Below, piece after piece: positions 1 through 5,249 of a stretch of DNA of 5,987 nucleotides. The stretch is taken from positions 1 to 5,987 of the forward strand of contig WRJV01000177.1 of assembly GCA_009778415.1 (NCBI GenBank). The letters run 5' to 3'. This DNA is from Clostridiales bacterium. GTDB lineage: Bacteria; Bacillota; Clostridia; Peptostreptococcales; Anaerovoracaceae. A program made the translations under genes and the position numbers. Position 1 is the first letter of the stretch, and every line of letters starts with the position of its first letter. The notes under the pieces are model-generated. The model was not told the origin of the DNA. It saw nothing but the letters and a program-made list of their open reading frames with translations, and did no database searches.

Positions 1-59
1 TTGAAAATAATTTGCGCCTCTTTTATTTTGTCGTTGGGGTTCGACATAGCCGCTGGCAT
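1..59 (-). CDS. N-terminal start of an unidentified divergent gene (partial, runs off left edge)
   Basis: On the minus strand an open frame begins at ATG 59-57, with a second in-frame ATG at 47-45, and reads MPAAMSNPNDKIKEAQIIF before leaving the window. The start is supported by a well-placed minus-strand promoter (118-145) and a purine-rich GAGAAGG at 68-62. That Shine-Dalgarno is only about 2 nt from the first ATG and about 14 nt from the second, so neither start is ideal. The polar, helix-prone beginning has no signal peptide. Nineteen codons are too few to assign a family. It would be transcribed divergently from the dimethylargininase gene. A chance open frame is possible; the promoter is the main reason for listing it. 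Confidence 0.4.
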   Translation of the reverse strand, partial: MPAAMSNPNDKIKEAQIIF

Positions 60-117
60 CACCTTCTCTCATTTGCTTTGTCGATTCGTGAAGTTAATTG
101 GCAAACTTGCTGTCTCT

Positions 118-145
118 AGAATATCATTTCGCCTAAAAATGTCAA
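118..145 (-). promoter_or_regulatory. Sigma-70/A type promoter reading leftward
   Basis: The minus strand carries a perfect -35 hexamer TTGACA (145-140) and, after 16 nt, TATTCT (123-118), which matches four of six bases of the -10 consensus. Transcription would start near 111 and give a leader of about 50-65 nt before the partial minus-strand ORF at 59 or 47. The element lies back-to-back with the rightward promoter at 147-173, so the two polymerases would compete for the same region. Confidence 0.5.
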
Positions 146-146
146 G

Positions 147-173
147 TTGTAAAATTTGGATGGCTGGTATAAT
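147..173 (+). promoter_or_regulatory. Extended -10 promoter of the dimethylargininase gene
   Basis: TGGTATAAT at 165-173 contains a perfect TATAAT (168-173) preceded by the TGn extended -10 motif. The best -35 candidate is TTGTAA (147-152) with a short 15-nt spacer, which is tolerable for an extended -10 promoter. Transcription would begin around 180, leaving a leader of about 40 nt before the GGAGG and the ATG at 222. No obvious operator repeat is seen between promoter and gene. Confidence 0.6.
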
Positions 174-221
174 ATATATGTTGGAACGATAGTTTCAAGA
201 TTTTGTAGCGGAGGTACGCCA

Positions 222-995
222 ATGGATTTGTTTAGAAACATCATCGCCAGAAAACCGTGCCCGTCTGTGACAGAGGGCATAACTACGGCGAACTTTGGAA
301 AGCCTGATTATGCCCTCGCGCTCAAGCAGCACGAGGCTTACATATCGGCACTCGAAAAATGCGGCGTCGGGATTACGTTGCTTGATGCAAACGACGACTA
401 TCCCGATTCGTGTTTTGTGGAAGACGTGGCGCTTTGCACAAAAAAGTGCGCAATAATAACCCGCCCTGGCGCATTGAGCCGCCGTGGCGAAGCAGCTCTC
501 CCCGACATTAAGGCCGCAGTTGAAAAGTTCTTTGCAAACATTGAATTTATAAAGGAGCCAGGAACGATCGAAGCAGGAGACATAATGATGGTGGGGGACC
601 ACTTCTACATCGGGCTTTCCAACCGCACAAACGAAGACGGTGCCCGCCAAATGATGCGCTGCCTTGAGAAATACGGGATGAGCGGTTCACTTGTGCCGCT
701 AAACGAAGTGCTCCACTTAAAAACGGGCCTTTCGTATCTTGAAAACAACAACTTGCTCGTGTGCGGCGAATTCGTGACCAAGCCGGACTTCGCTGAATTC
801 AACCGCATCGAAGTGCCCATCGAGGAAGCCTACGCTGCCAACTGCATATGGGTCAACGGCAACGTGCTCATGCCGGCTGGCTACCCGAAAACGCAAAAGG
901 CAGTTGAACGCCTCGGGTATACAGTCATTCCCGTTGACACGTCAGAATACAAGAAAATTGACGGCGGCCTCAGCTGCCTGTCGCTGAGGTTCTAG
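222..995 (+). CDS. ddaH: N(G),N(G)-dimethylarginine dimethylaminohydrolase (dimethylargininase)
   Basis: A 257-residue enzyme of the DDAH/amidinotransferase fold. The family hydrolyses N-omega-methylated arginines to L-citrulline and methylamines in the cytoplasm. Family motifs appear in the expected order: PDSCFVED (61-68) with the acidic substrate-binding residues, EAGDIMMVG (117-125), GLSNRTN (131-137) with Arg135, catalytic His165 in LHLKTGLSYL, and the C-terminal DGGLSCLSLRF with the nucleophilic Cys252 six residues from the end. Length is normal for the family (about 250-285). The start at 222 is chosen because GGAGG (210-214) sits about 7 nt upstream; the longer in-frame start at 156 would cross the promoter. 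The gene appears monocistronic: it is followed by a convergent mini-ORF and degraded sequence. The motifs exclude arginine deiminase, which is much longer. Whether the substrate is dimethylarginine or another guanidino compound cannot be read from sequence, so the family call is firm and the substrate is inferred. Confidence 0.9.
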   Translation: MDLFRNIIARKPCPSVTEGITTANFGKPDYALALKQHEAYISALEKCGVGITLLDANDDYPDSCFVEDVALCTKKCAIITRPGALSRRGEAALPDIKAAVEKFFANIEFIKEPGTIEAGDIMMVGDHFYIGLSNRTNEDGARQMMRCLEKYGMSGSLVPLNEVLHLKTGLSYLENNNLLVCGEFVTKPDFAEFNRIEVPIEEAYAANCIWVNGNVLMPAGYPKTQKAVERLGYTVIPVDTSEYKKIDGGLSCLSLRF

Positions 996-1066
996 CGCGG
1001 GCTGGCACCCACAACCACCATGGCGCCAGCAAGGACAAGAACCGCCGATTTTAACCTTATTTTCAT
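992..1066 (-). CDS. 24-residue signal-peptide-like ORF, probably the 5' remnant of a secreted protein gene
   Basis: On the minus strand ATG 1066-1064 begins MKIRLKSAVLVLAGAMVVVG and stops at TAG 994-992 after 24 codons. The peptide has the layout of a secretory signal: a Lys/Arg-rich n-region, a hydrophobic stretch of about 13-14 residues, then Gly-Ala-Ser. A GGAG (1078-1075) lies 8 nt before the ATG. The stop overlaps the stop codon of the convergent dimethylargininase gene (shared CTAG), so any mature domain would have to come from sequence that is absent here. It is most simply the truncated 5' end of an exported protein or lipoprotein gene. A free-standing small membrane peptide is the alternative. 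It also lies just after the end (TGA 1071-1069) of a minus frame encoding Thr-Gln-Val repeats. Confidence 0.35.
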   Translation of the reverse strand: MKIRLKSAVLVLAGAMVVVGASPR

Positions 1067-1093
1067 TTTCAATTCTCCAATCGAAGGGTGCCG

Positions 1094-1154
1094 ACTTGCG
1101 TACCAACTTGCGTACTGACTTGCGTACTGACTTGCGTACTGCTAGTACGCAAGT
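1094..1154. repeat. 12-bp tandem repeat array (ACTTGCGTACTG) ending in an inverted copy
   Basis: Four head-to-tail 12-bp units start at 1094, 1106, 1118 and 1130, each with the core ACTTGCGTAC; the first unit ends CA instead of TG. The core recurs inverted as GTACGCAAGT at 1145-1154, so the last direct unit and the inverted one form a perfect 10-bp stem around TGCTA, or 11 bp with a 3-nt loop. On the minus strand the array is open from 1179 to 1072 and encodes TQVS, TQVS, TQVG, TQVG before a stop at 1069. Such Thr-Gln-Val runs are a known linker between the ATPase-like part and the C-terminal helix-turn-helix of AlbA_2/AAA_4 proteins, so the array may be a leftover linker of another copy. With no spacers between units it is not a CRISPR. 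Confidence 0.85.
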
Positions 1155-1210
1155 TCTCGATGGTGCCGTCTGAGCTTAGTCACTTTTCGTTGAGTCCACT
1201 GTTTCATGCT

Positions 1211-2102
1211 TTACCCCTTAACATACTTCTGGTTGTGGCTGTTAGGTTTGTCAGGTATAGTCATCTTAAGTCGTCCAGATTCCAACAATGGCTTCAATAT
1301 TTTCTTGCGAAAGTATTCCCTCGTCGATATCCCGTAGTGCTGTTGTATTTCGTCTCGAGTTCTTGGCGTAGCGCAATATTCCAACAATAACGACACTCGT
1401 TCATCTTGCGCACTTACTTGCGTAGTGCCAGTACGCAAGTCAGTGCGTACACTTTTTTTGTTTTTTACATTGGCTTTTAGCGGAACGATAGTCTTAAAAA
1501 CATCACCTTCGATGAGCTCCGGTTCGCTACCCGTATATATTTTCGAATATTTGTAGAGATTGCGAATGCCCGAACCCATCCAATCTGCACGGCCGATATT
1601 CACAAAAAACCATGCCAAGAGCGGGTTTTTTGCCTCCGGCGTGAAATTGTCGGGGTCAATGTGCCCGTGGCGATTTGAACGATTCCAGTTTTCTGTGTAG
1701 AGCTTGTCATATGCTTCGATCAGATTTGTTCCAACCAAAAGCCTATCATCATAGCGATCAATGTTCTCCTTTCGCAGTAAGGCATCCGTCATGTAGCCGG
1801 ATGCACAGGAGCGAATCACGTCGTCGCGCCCGAACAGCAGGATAGCAGCAAGGTTGAAACCCTTTCCAGGGATGCTCGGCATTAAGACCGATTGCCATTT
1901 TTTTCGCTCTTTCAACAAGATCAAATCGAAGTTCATTTTCTGTGATATATGGAAATATCTCACGCTCAGTGTACGCCGAGGCCTTGCGTATAGCAAGTTG
2001 CGCCACAAGGTCAGCAGAGTTCGTTATGTCGAAATCACCGTCCACGTTTGATGGATTAATTATATATGATAGCGAGACTAAATGCAAGCCTTTTTTGAAC
2101 AT
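1211..2102 (-). pseudogene. AlbA_2/divergent-AAA (AAA_4) regulator, central and C-terminal part, frameshifted and internally deleted
   Basis: Two minus-strand frames together give one damaged protein. The first (from 2102) holds a family segment beginning DGDFDITNSADLVAQLAIRK and continuing to AEHPWKG. The second takes over near 1865 with GKGFNLAAILLFGRDDVI, then RYDDRLLVGTNLIEAYDKL, NRHGHIDPDNFTPEAKNP, GRADWMGSGIRNLYKYSKIY and EGDVFKTIVPL. These are typical of large putative DNA-binding regulators with an N-terminal AlbA_2 domain. The end (DERVSLLLEYC to NQKYVKG) is a winged helix-turn-helix with a natural-looking stop at 1213-1211. Defects: no AlbA_2 domain or ribosome binding site upstream of 2102; a shift of frame near 1865, where about 20-25 family residues after HPW are missing; and an abrupt joint near 1700, where DKL meets YTENWN and roughly 70 residues are absent. 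The Thr-Gln-Val linker lies within the hairpin at 1407-1449. I infer a dead gene; the family call is strong. Confidence 0.8.
1407..1466 (+). terminator. Long hairpin plus T-tract: intrinsic-terminator-like on the plus strand, inside the minus-strand pseudogene
   Basis: The arms 1407-1424 and 1432-1449 pair over 17 of 18 positions (one T/C mismatch at 1415/1441, one G-U at 1408/1448) around a 7-nt loop. Seven T residues follow at 1453-1459, then G and six more T at 1461-1466, so plus-strand RNA has a strong stem and a U-tract. This could stop readthrough from the dimethylargininase gene into the antisense of the pseudogene. The inner stem repeats the ACTTGCGTA/TACGCAAGT core of the 1094-1154 array. 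On the minus strand the same bases encode the VRTDLRTGTTQV linker and lysine codons, so the structure may simply be a by-product of the repeat and a coding A-run. Confidence 0.45.
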
Positions 2103-2108
2103 GTGTTC
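2097..2108. promoter_or_regulatory. Candidate LexA/DinR-type SOS box (GAAC-N4-GTTC)
   Basis: GAACATGTGTTC is an inverted repeat of 5-bp arms and matches the inner part of the Gram-positive LexA operator CGAAC-RNRY-GTTYG, although the outer C and G are T on both sides. It overlaps the first ATG of the minus-strand pseudogene (2102-2100) and lies about 40-60 bp upstream of the likely promoter of the plus-strand AlbA_2 fragment, so it is not in a classical blocking position for that promoter. A chance match is quite possible. Confidence 0.25.
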
Positions 2109-2147
2109 TTGCGCGGGTACAACATGTGCGAAATGTGAACAGCCAGT

Positions 2148-2175
2148 TGCGGCAGATAATGAAATGTGAGATAAT
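2148..2175 (+). promoter_or_regulatory. Possible promoter of the AlbA_2 fragment
   Basis: TGAGATAAT at 2167-2175 resembles an extended -10 element (TGn followed by GATAAT). TTGCGG (2148-2153) lies 16 nt upstream as a weak -35. A second GATAAT occurs at 2155-2160. Transcription would start near 2182 and give a short leader ending in GGAGG (2195-2199), 6 nt before the ATG at 2206. Confidence 0.35.
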
Positions 2176-2205
2176 TAGCTTAACAGTATTGGATGGAGGA
2201 TATTC

Positions 2206-2637
2206 ATGCAGGAGCGTCAGACGGTTGAGTGGAAGGAATCTTGGAAAAACAAATACTTGAAATGGATTTGCGGATATGCAAATGCATATGGAGGCACTCT
2301 TGTTATTGGCAAAAATGAAAACGGAATTGTAACAGGAATATCCAATCCCCGTAAATTGTTGAAACGCCTGTCGAAAAAAATAACGAAAACGACGGGAATT
2401 ACTGCAAATATCAGCCTGCTCCGCACCGGCGATTTGGAGTATTTGGAGATTGCGGTTGAAAAGTATCCGGTATTGCTGAGCTATCGTGGCAAATACTATT
2501 ATCGTTCAGACAGTATAATGCGGACGATTGACGGATGGGAATTGGAAAAGGCCCTATCCAGAAACCAATGCATGTATTGGGATGGAATCCCGACGGAAAC
2601 GATATTGGACAGGGTCTTATTTTTGCAGATTCACTAA
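2206..2637 (+). pseudogene. AlbA_2 (Schlafen AlbA_2) domain protein, C-terminally truncated
   Basis: This 143-residue ORF has a good start (GGAGG, 6-nt spacing). Its first 115 or so residues are a full AlbA_2 domain: TVEWKESW (6-13), the core CGYANAYGGTLVIG (22-35), GITANISLLRTGDLEYLEI (64-82) and YRGKYYYRSDSIMRTIDGWELEKAL (93-117). Family members with this N-terminus continue after a motif like the YWDGIP here (124-129) through a central domain and usually a C-terminal helix-turn-helix, to about 350-500 residues. Here the similarity ends around ILDR (133-136) and the frame stops a few codons later, 51 nt before the kinase. The complete ATG, RBS and promoter mean a stand-alone AlbA_2 protein could still be made. 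Its role (nucleic-acid binding and possibly transcriptional control) is inferred from the family only. It points away from the related minus-strand pseudogene but seems to belong to a different AlbA_2 subfamily. Confidence 0.75.
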
Positions 2638-2688
2638 CGCGGCATAGCCTTTTTCGGACGTAAAAATAACTATACCATGGAGGCGTAG

Positions 2689-4230
2689 ATGAAAAGATAT
2701 TTGGGGATTGAGCTTGGATCAACCCGCATCAAAGCGGTGCTGATTGACGAAAACTGCGCTGTGCTAGCATCCGGGGCGCACACCTGGGAAAACAAGCTGG
2801 AAGAAGGGCACTGGACTTACAGTATGGAAGACGTTCGGGCTGACATAAAAGACGCTTATGCAAAGCTTGCAAGCGAATACCAGAGCAAATTCGGCGAGCC
2901 GCTTGCTTCTATTGACGGCATGGGCGTTTCAGCGATGATGCACGGCTACCTAGCCTTTGACAAAGATGGCAAACAGCTCACAGCCTTCCGCACTTGGCGC
3001 AACACCACCACGGAGCAGGCGGCAACACAGCTAACGGAACTTTTTGGCTTCCACATCCCCCAGCGGTGGAGCGTTGCGCATCTTTACCAAGTGATCTTGA
3101 ACAAAGAGCCGCATGTTGAAAAAATCGCATTTTTGACAACGCTGGCAGGGTACGTCCACCTGCTCTTAACAGGCGAAAGAGTTCTGGGTGTAGGGGACGC
3201 GTCAGGGATGTTCCCCATCGACAGCCTAGCTTGCAACTATGACGCAAACATGGCAAAGCACTTTGAAGAACTGACAGGTATTGATGTTATGGCAATTCTG
3301 CCCCGTGTCCTAATTGCAGGCGAAAAGGCCGGAATCCTGACGCCGGAAGGAGCAAGGCTGCTTGACCCCAGCGGGATCCTACAGCCCGGGGTGCCACTGT
3401 GCCCGCCCGAGGGCGACGCAGGGACAGGCATGGTGGCAACCAACAGCATCGCCGCAAGGACAGGCAACGTTTCTGCGGGCACATCAGCCTTTTCAATGGT
3501 CGTGCTGGAAAAACCGCTCTCTCGGCTGTATAAGGAAATCGACATGGTGACAACCCCTGCCGGGCTACCTGTTGCGATGGTACACAGCAACTCCTGCACT
3601 TCCGACCTTGACGCATGGGTAAACCTGCTTGGCGAGGCTGCGGCTCTGATGGGCGCAAAATTCTCAAAGCCTGAGCTGTACGACGCGCTTTACGCAAAGA
3701 TGCTCGATGGCGAGCCGGATGTTTCCGGGCTGCTCAGCTACAACTACTACTCCGGCGAGCCGGTTGCCGGGCTTGCGGCCGGCCGGCCGCTTTTTGTGCG
3801 GCTTCCTGACAGCCGGATGAGCCTCGCCAATTTCATGCGCCTTCATCTATACTCGTCGATAGCTGCATTGAGCCTCGGCATGGATTTTTTGGTCAAGCAG
3901 GAAAACGTCAAGCTGGACGAGCTCTTAGGGCACGGCGGCTTCTTCAAAACTAAAGGCGTCGGGCAACAATTGATGGCCTCTGCACTGAACATCCCCGTTG
4001 TGGTGCGCGAGACGGCGGCAGAAGGCGGCGCATGGGGGATTGCCCTGCTCGCGTCTTACCTAGCAAAAGCAGGCAGTCAGACGCTGGAGCAATATTTGGA
4101 TGGAATATTCGCAAACAGCGATCGCGTTCGGGCTGAGCCTGACGAAAAAGACACTGAAGGTTTCCGTAAGTTCATGCGGCGGTACATGGAAGGCCTAGAA
4201 ATTGAGCGTGCCGCAGTGGAAAAATTTTAA
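2689..4230 (+). CDS. araK: FGGY-family carbohydrate kinase, probable L-ribulokinase (AraK type)
   Basis: A complete 513-residue FGGY sugar kinase of normal length, expected to phosphorylate a pentulose with ATP in the cytoplasm. The N-terminal ATPase-fold motif GIELGSTRIKAVLID (6-20) opens domain I. GMGVSAMMHGYLAFD (77-91) and the TWRNT segment (102-106) lie where the sugar pocket forms. GDAGTGMVATNS (242-253) holds the candidate catalytic base Asp243. GHGGFFKTKGVGQQLMASAL (414-433) and AAEGGAWGIALLA (443-455) form the C-terminal nucleotide-binding part. GGAGG (2679-2683) 5 nt before ATG fixes the start. The gene ends 15 nt before araD, so the two are surely co-transcribed, which points to L-ribulose as substrate. 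It resembles the clostridial non-orthologous ribulokinases often annotated as xylulose kinase rather than classical AraB. L-xylulose or D-xylulose activity is the alternative. I see no clear promoter in the 51-nt gap upstream, where the AlbA_2 remnant ends. Confidence 0.82.
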   Translation: MKRYLGIELGSTRIKAVLIDENCAVLASGAHTWENKLEEGHWTYSMEDVRADIKDAYAKLASEYQSKFGEPLASIDGMGVSAMMHGYLAFDKDGKQLTAFRTWRNTTTEQAATQLTELFGFHIPQRWSVAHLYQVILNKEPHVEKIAFLTTLAGYVHLLLTGERVLGVGDASGMFPIDSLACNYDANMAKHFEELTGIDVMAILPRVLIAGEKAGILTPEGARLLDPSGILQPGVPLCPPEGDAGTGMVATNSIAARTGNVSAGTSAFSMVVLEKPLSRLYKEIDMVTTPAGLPVAMVHSNSCTSDLDAWVNLLGEAAALMGAKFSKPELYDALYAKMLDGEPDVSGLLSYNYYSGEPVAGLAAGRPLFVRLPDSRMSLANFMRLHLYSSIAALSLGMDFLVKQENVKLDELLGHGGFFKTKGVGQQLMASALNIPVVVRETAAEGGAWGIALLASYLAKAGSQTLEQYLDGIFANSDRVRAEPDEKDTEGFRKFMRRYMEGLEIERAAVEKF

Positions 4231-4245
4231 TGAAGGTGGTGGCAT

Positions 4246-4950
4246 ATGCTTGAAGAACTGAAAAAACAAGTGCTGGAAGCGAATTTACAGCTTCCAACGC
4301 AAAAACTCGCAGCGTTTACATGGGGCAACGCAAGCGGCATTGACAGAACCAAGGACCTTGTTGTCATCAAGCCCAGCGGACTAGCGTACAGCGAAATGGC
4401 TCTCGAAGACTTGGTGACTGTCGAGCTTTCAACCGGCAATGTAGTCGACGGCAGGCAAAAGCCCTCATCCGACACTCCCACCCACCTAGTGCTGTACCGA
4501 GCCTTCCCAAACATTGGCGGTATTGTACACACCCACAGTCGCTGGGCGACTGTTTTCGCCCAAGCGGGCATGGGCATACCTCCGCTTGGCACCACACACG
4601 CTGACTGCTTCTACGGCGAGATCCCCTGTACACGGCAAATGACTGCTGCCGAAATCAATGGCGATTACGAACTTGAAACTGGGAACATAATTGTTGAACG
4701 GTTTTCCGGGTTAAGCCCAGGCAGCATGCCGGCGGTTTTGGTTCACAGTCACGGCCCATTCGCTTGGGGGAAGGACCCAATCAGCGCCCTGCACAACGCA
4801 GCAGTGCTGGAAGAAGTTGCTTTCATGGCGTGGCACAGCCTTATCCTTAAAAAGAGCCTCCCGCCTATGCAGCCTGAACTGCTGGACAAGCACTACCTCC
4901 GAAAGCACGGGCCTGATGCGTACTATGGTCAAAATGAAGATTTTACGTGA
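4246..4950 (+). CDS. araD: L-ribulose-5-phosphate 4-epimerase
   Basis: A 234-residue class II aldolase/epimerase that interconverts L-ribulose-5-phosphate and D-xylulose-5-phosphate, the last step of L-arabinose entry into the pentose phosphate pathway. It aligns by eye with E. coli AraD almost without gaps. KPSGLAY (42-48) binds phosphate. SSDTPTH (74-80) holds Asp76. HTH at 95-97 gives zinc ligands His95 and His97, and the third ligand lies in VLVHSHG (His169). TTHAD (116-120) ends in the catalytic Asp120, and the C-terminal AYYGQ (225-229) supplies the active-site Tyr. All key residues are present. AAGGTGG (4232-4238) lies 7 nt upstream of the ATG. It follows the kinase at 15 nt and is probably translated from the same message. 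The enzyme could also be the closely related UlaF/SgbE form of ascorbate or L-xylulose pathways; the kinase neighbour favours arabinose or ribulose. Confidence 0.93.
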   Translation: MLEELKKQVLEANLQLPTQKLAAFTWGNASGIDRTKDLVVIKPSGLAYSEMALEDLVTVELSTGNVVDGRQKPSSDTPTHLVLYRAFPNIGGIVHTHSRWATVFAQAGMGIPPLGTTHADCFYGEIPCTRQMTAAEINGDYELETGNIIVERFSGLSPGSMPAVLVHSHGPFAWGKDPISALHNAAVLEEVAFMAWHSLILKKSLPPMQPELLDKHYLRKHGPDAYYGQNEDFT

Positions 4951-5249
4951 CTGTAAACTGGAAAACGGATTTAAATAAGGAAAATGGACATACTAATCAC
5001 TATAGGCTCATATTGACGCCGATGGAACTGCTTCCTGCGCTAAAATACTCCCTTCCTGTTTTCGGCGTTATGCTTTTATCAAACCAATTTGTGGCAAATC
5101 CGTTCGATAAGATGGCGGCAATGTGTGTTGCGGATAGCACGAATGGGGAGCGCGACAGGGACAGGGACGAAAACGAGTATGTTATTAAGACGTGATTGAT
5201 TTTGACCATCACCCATCCACAATCCCTATGCCATAGCATCTTGCTGTCT
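4951..5249. other. Intergenic region without a convincing gene
   Basis: Between araD and the convergent methyltransferase gene lie 299 nt. One plus-strand frame of 82 codons is open at 4947-5195. Its GTG start overlaps the araD stop (GTGA), which would allow translational coupling, but no good Shine-Dalgarno precedes it. The product (middle part PALKYSLPVFGVMLLSNQFV, end rich in Asp/Arg) matches no family I recognise. An antisense frame is open at 5239-5000 over the same bases and is equally anonymous. No hairpin followed by a T-run was found, so no terminator is called for either flanking gene. The stretch may be decayed coding DNA left at the junction. Confidence 0.5.

Noticed and set aside
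156..221. Longer N-terminus for the dimethylargininase from ATG 156
   Set aside because: The extension covers the -10 element at 168-173, lacks an RBS and adds residues not found in the family; ATG 222 has GGAGG at proper spacing.
1001..1030. GCTGGC/GCCAGC inverted repeat after dimethylargininase as a terminator
   Set aside because: The stem is only 6 bp with an 18-nt loop, and the T-run comes about 20 nt later, so it is weak compared with the hairpin at 1407-1466.
1094..1154. CRISPR-like regular repeat
   Set aside because: Units are 12 bp, directly adjacent and without spacers; there are no cas genes. The array is better explained as a tandem repeat encoding Thr-Gln-Val units.
1088..1390. 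Plus-strand 100-codon ORF starting MPTCVPTCV
   Set aside because: It reads antisense through the repeat array and then through the conserved winged-helix coding sequence of the minus-strand pseudogene; it has no RBS and a non-family-like product.
1983..1997. CTTGC-GTATA-GCAAG inverted repeat resembling the array core
   Set aside because: The stem is 5 bp within conserved protein sequence (LAIRKASAY) and is explained by coding; it lacks the full ACTTGCGTAC core.
2671..2676. TATACC as -10 box for the kinase operon
   Set aside because: A start site would fall inside or after the kinase Shine-Dalgarno, and no -35 lies at the right distance.
3237..3697. Long minus-strand open frames opposite the kinase
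   Set aside because: They are shadows of the higher-GC kinase gene, with Arg/Pro/Ser-rich products and no motifs or start signals.
5000..5239. Minus-strand 79-codon ORF downstream of the methyltransferase
   Set aside because: No RBS, no recognisable motif, and it overlaps an equally anonymous plus-strand frame; treated as part of the intergenic region.
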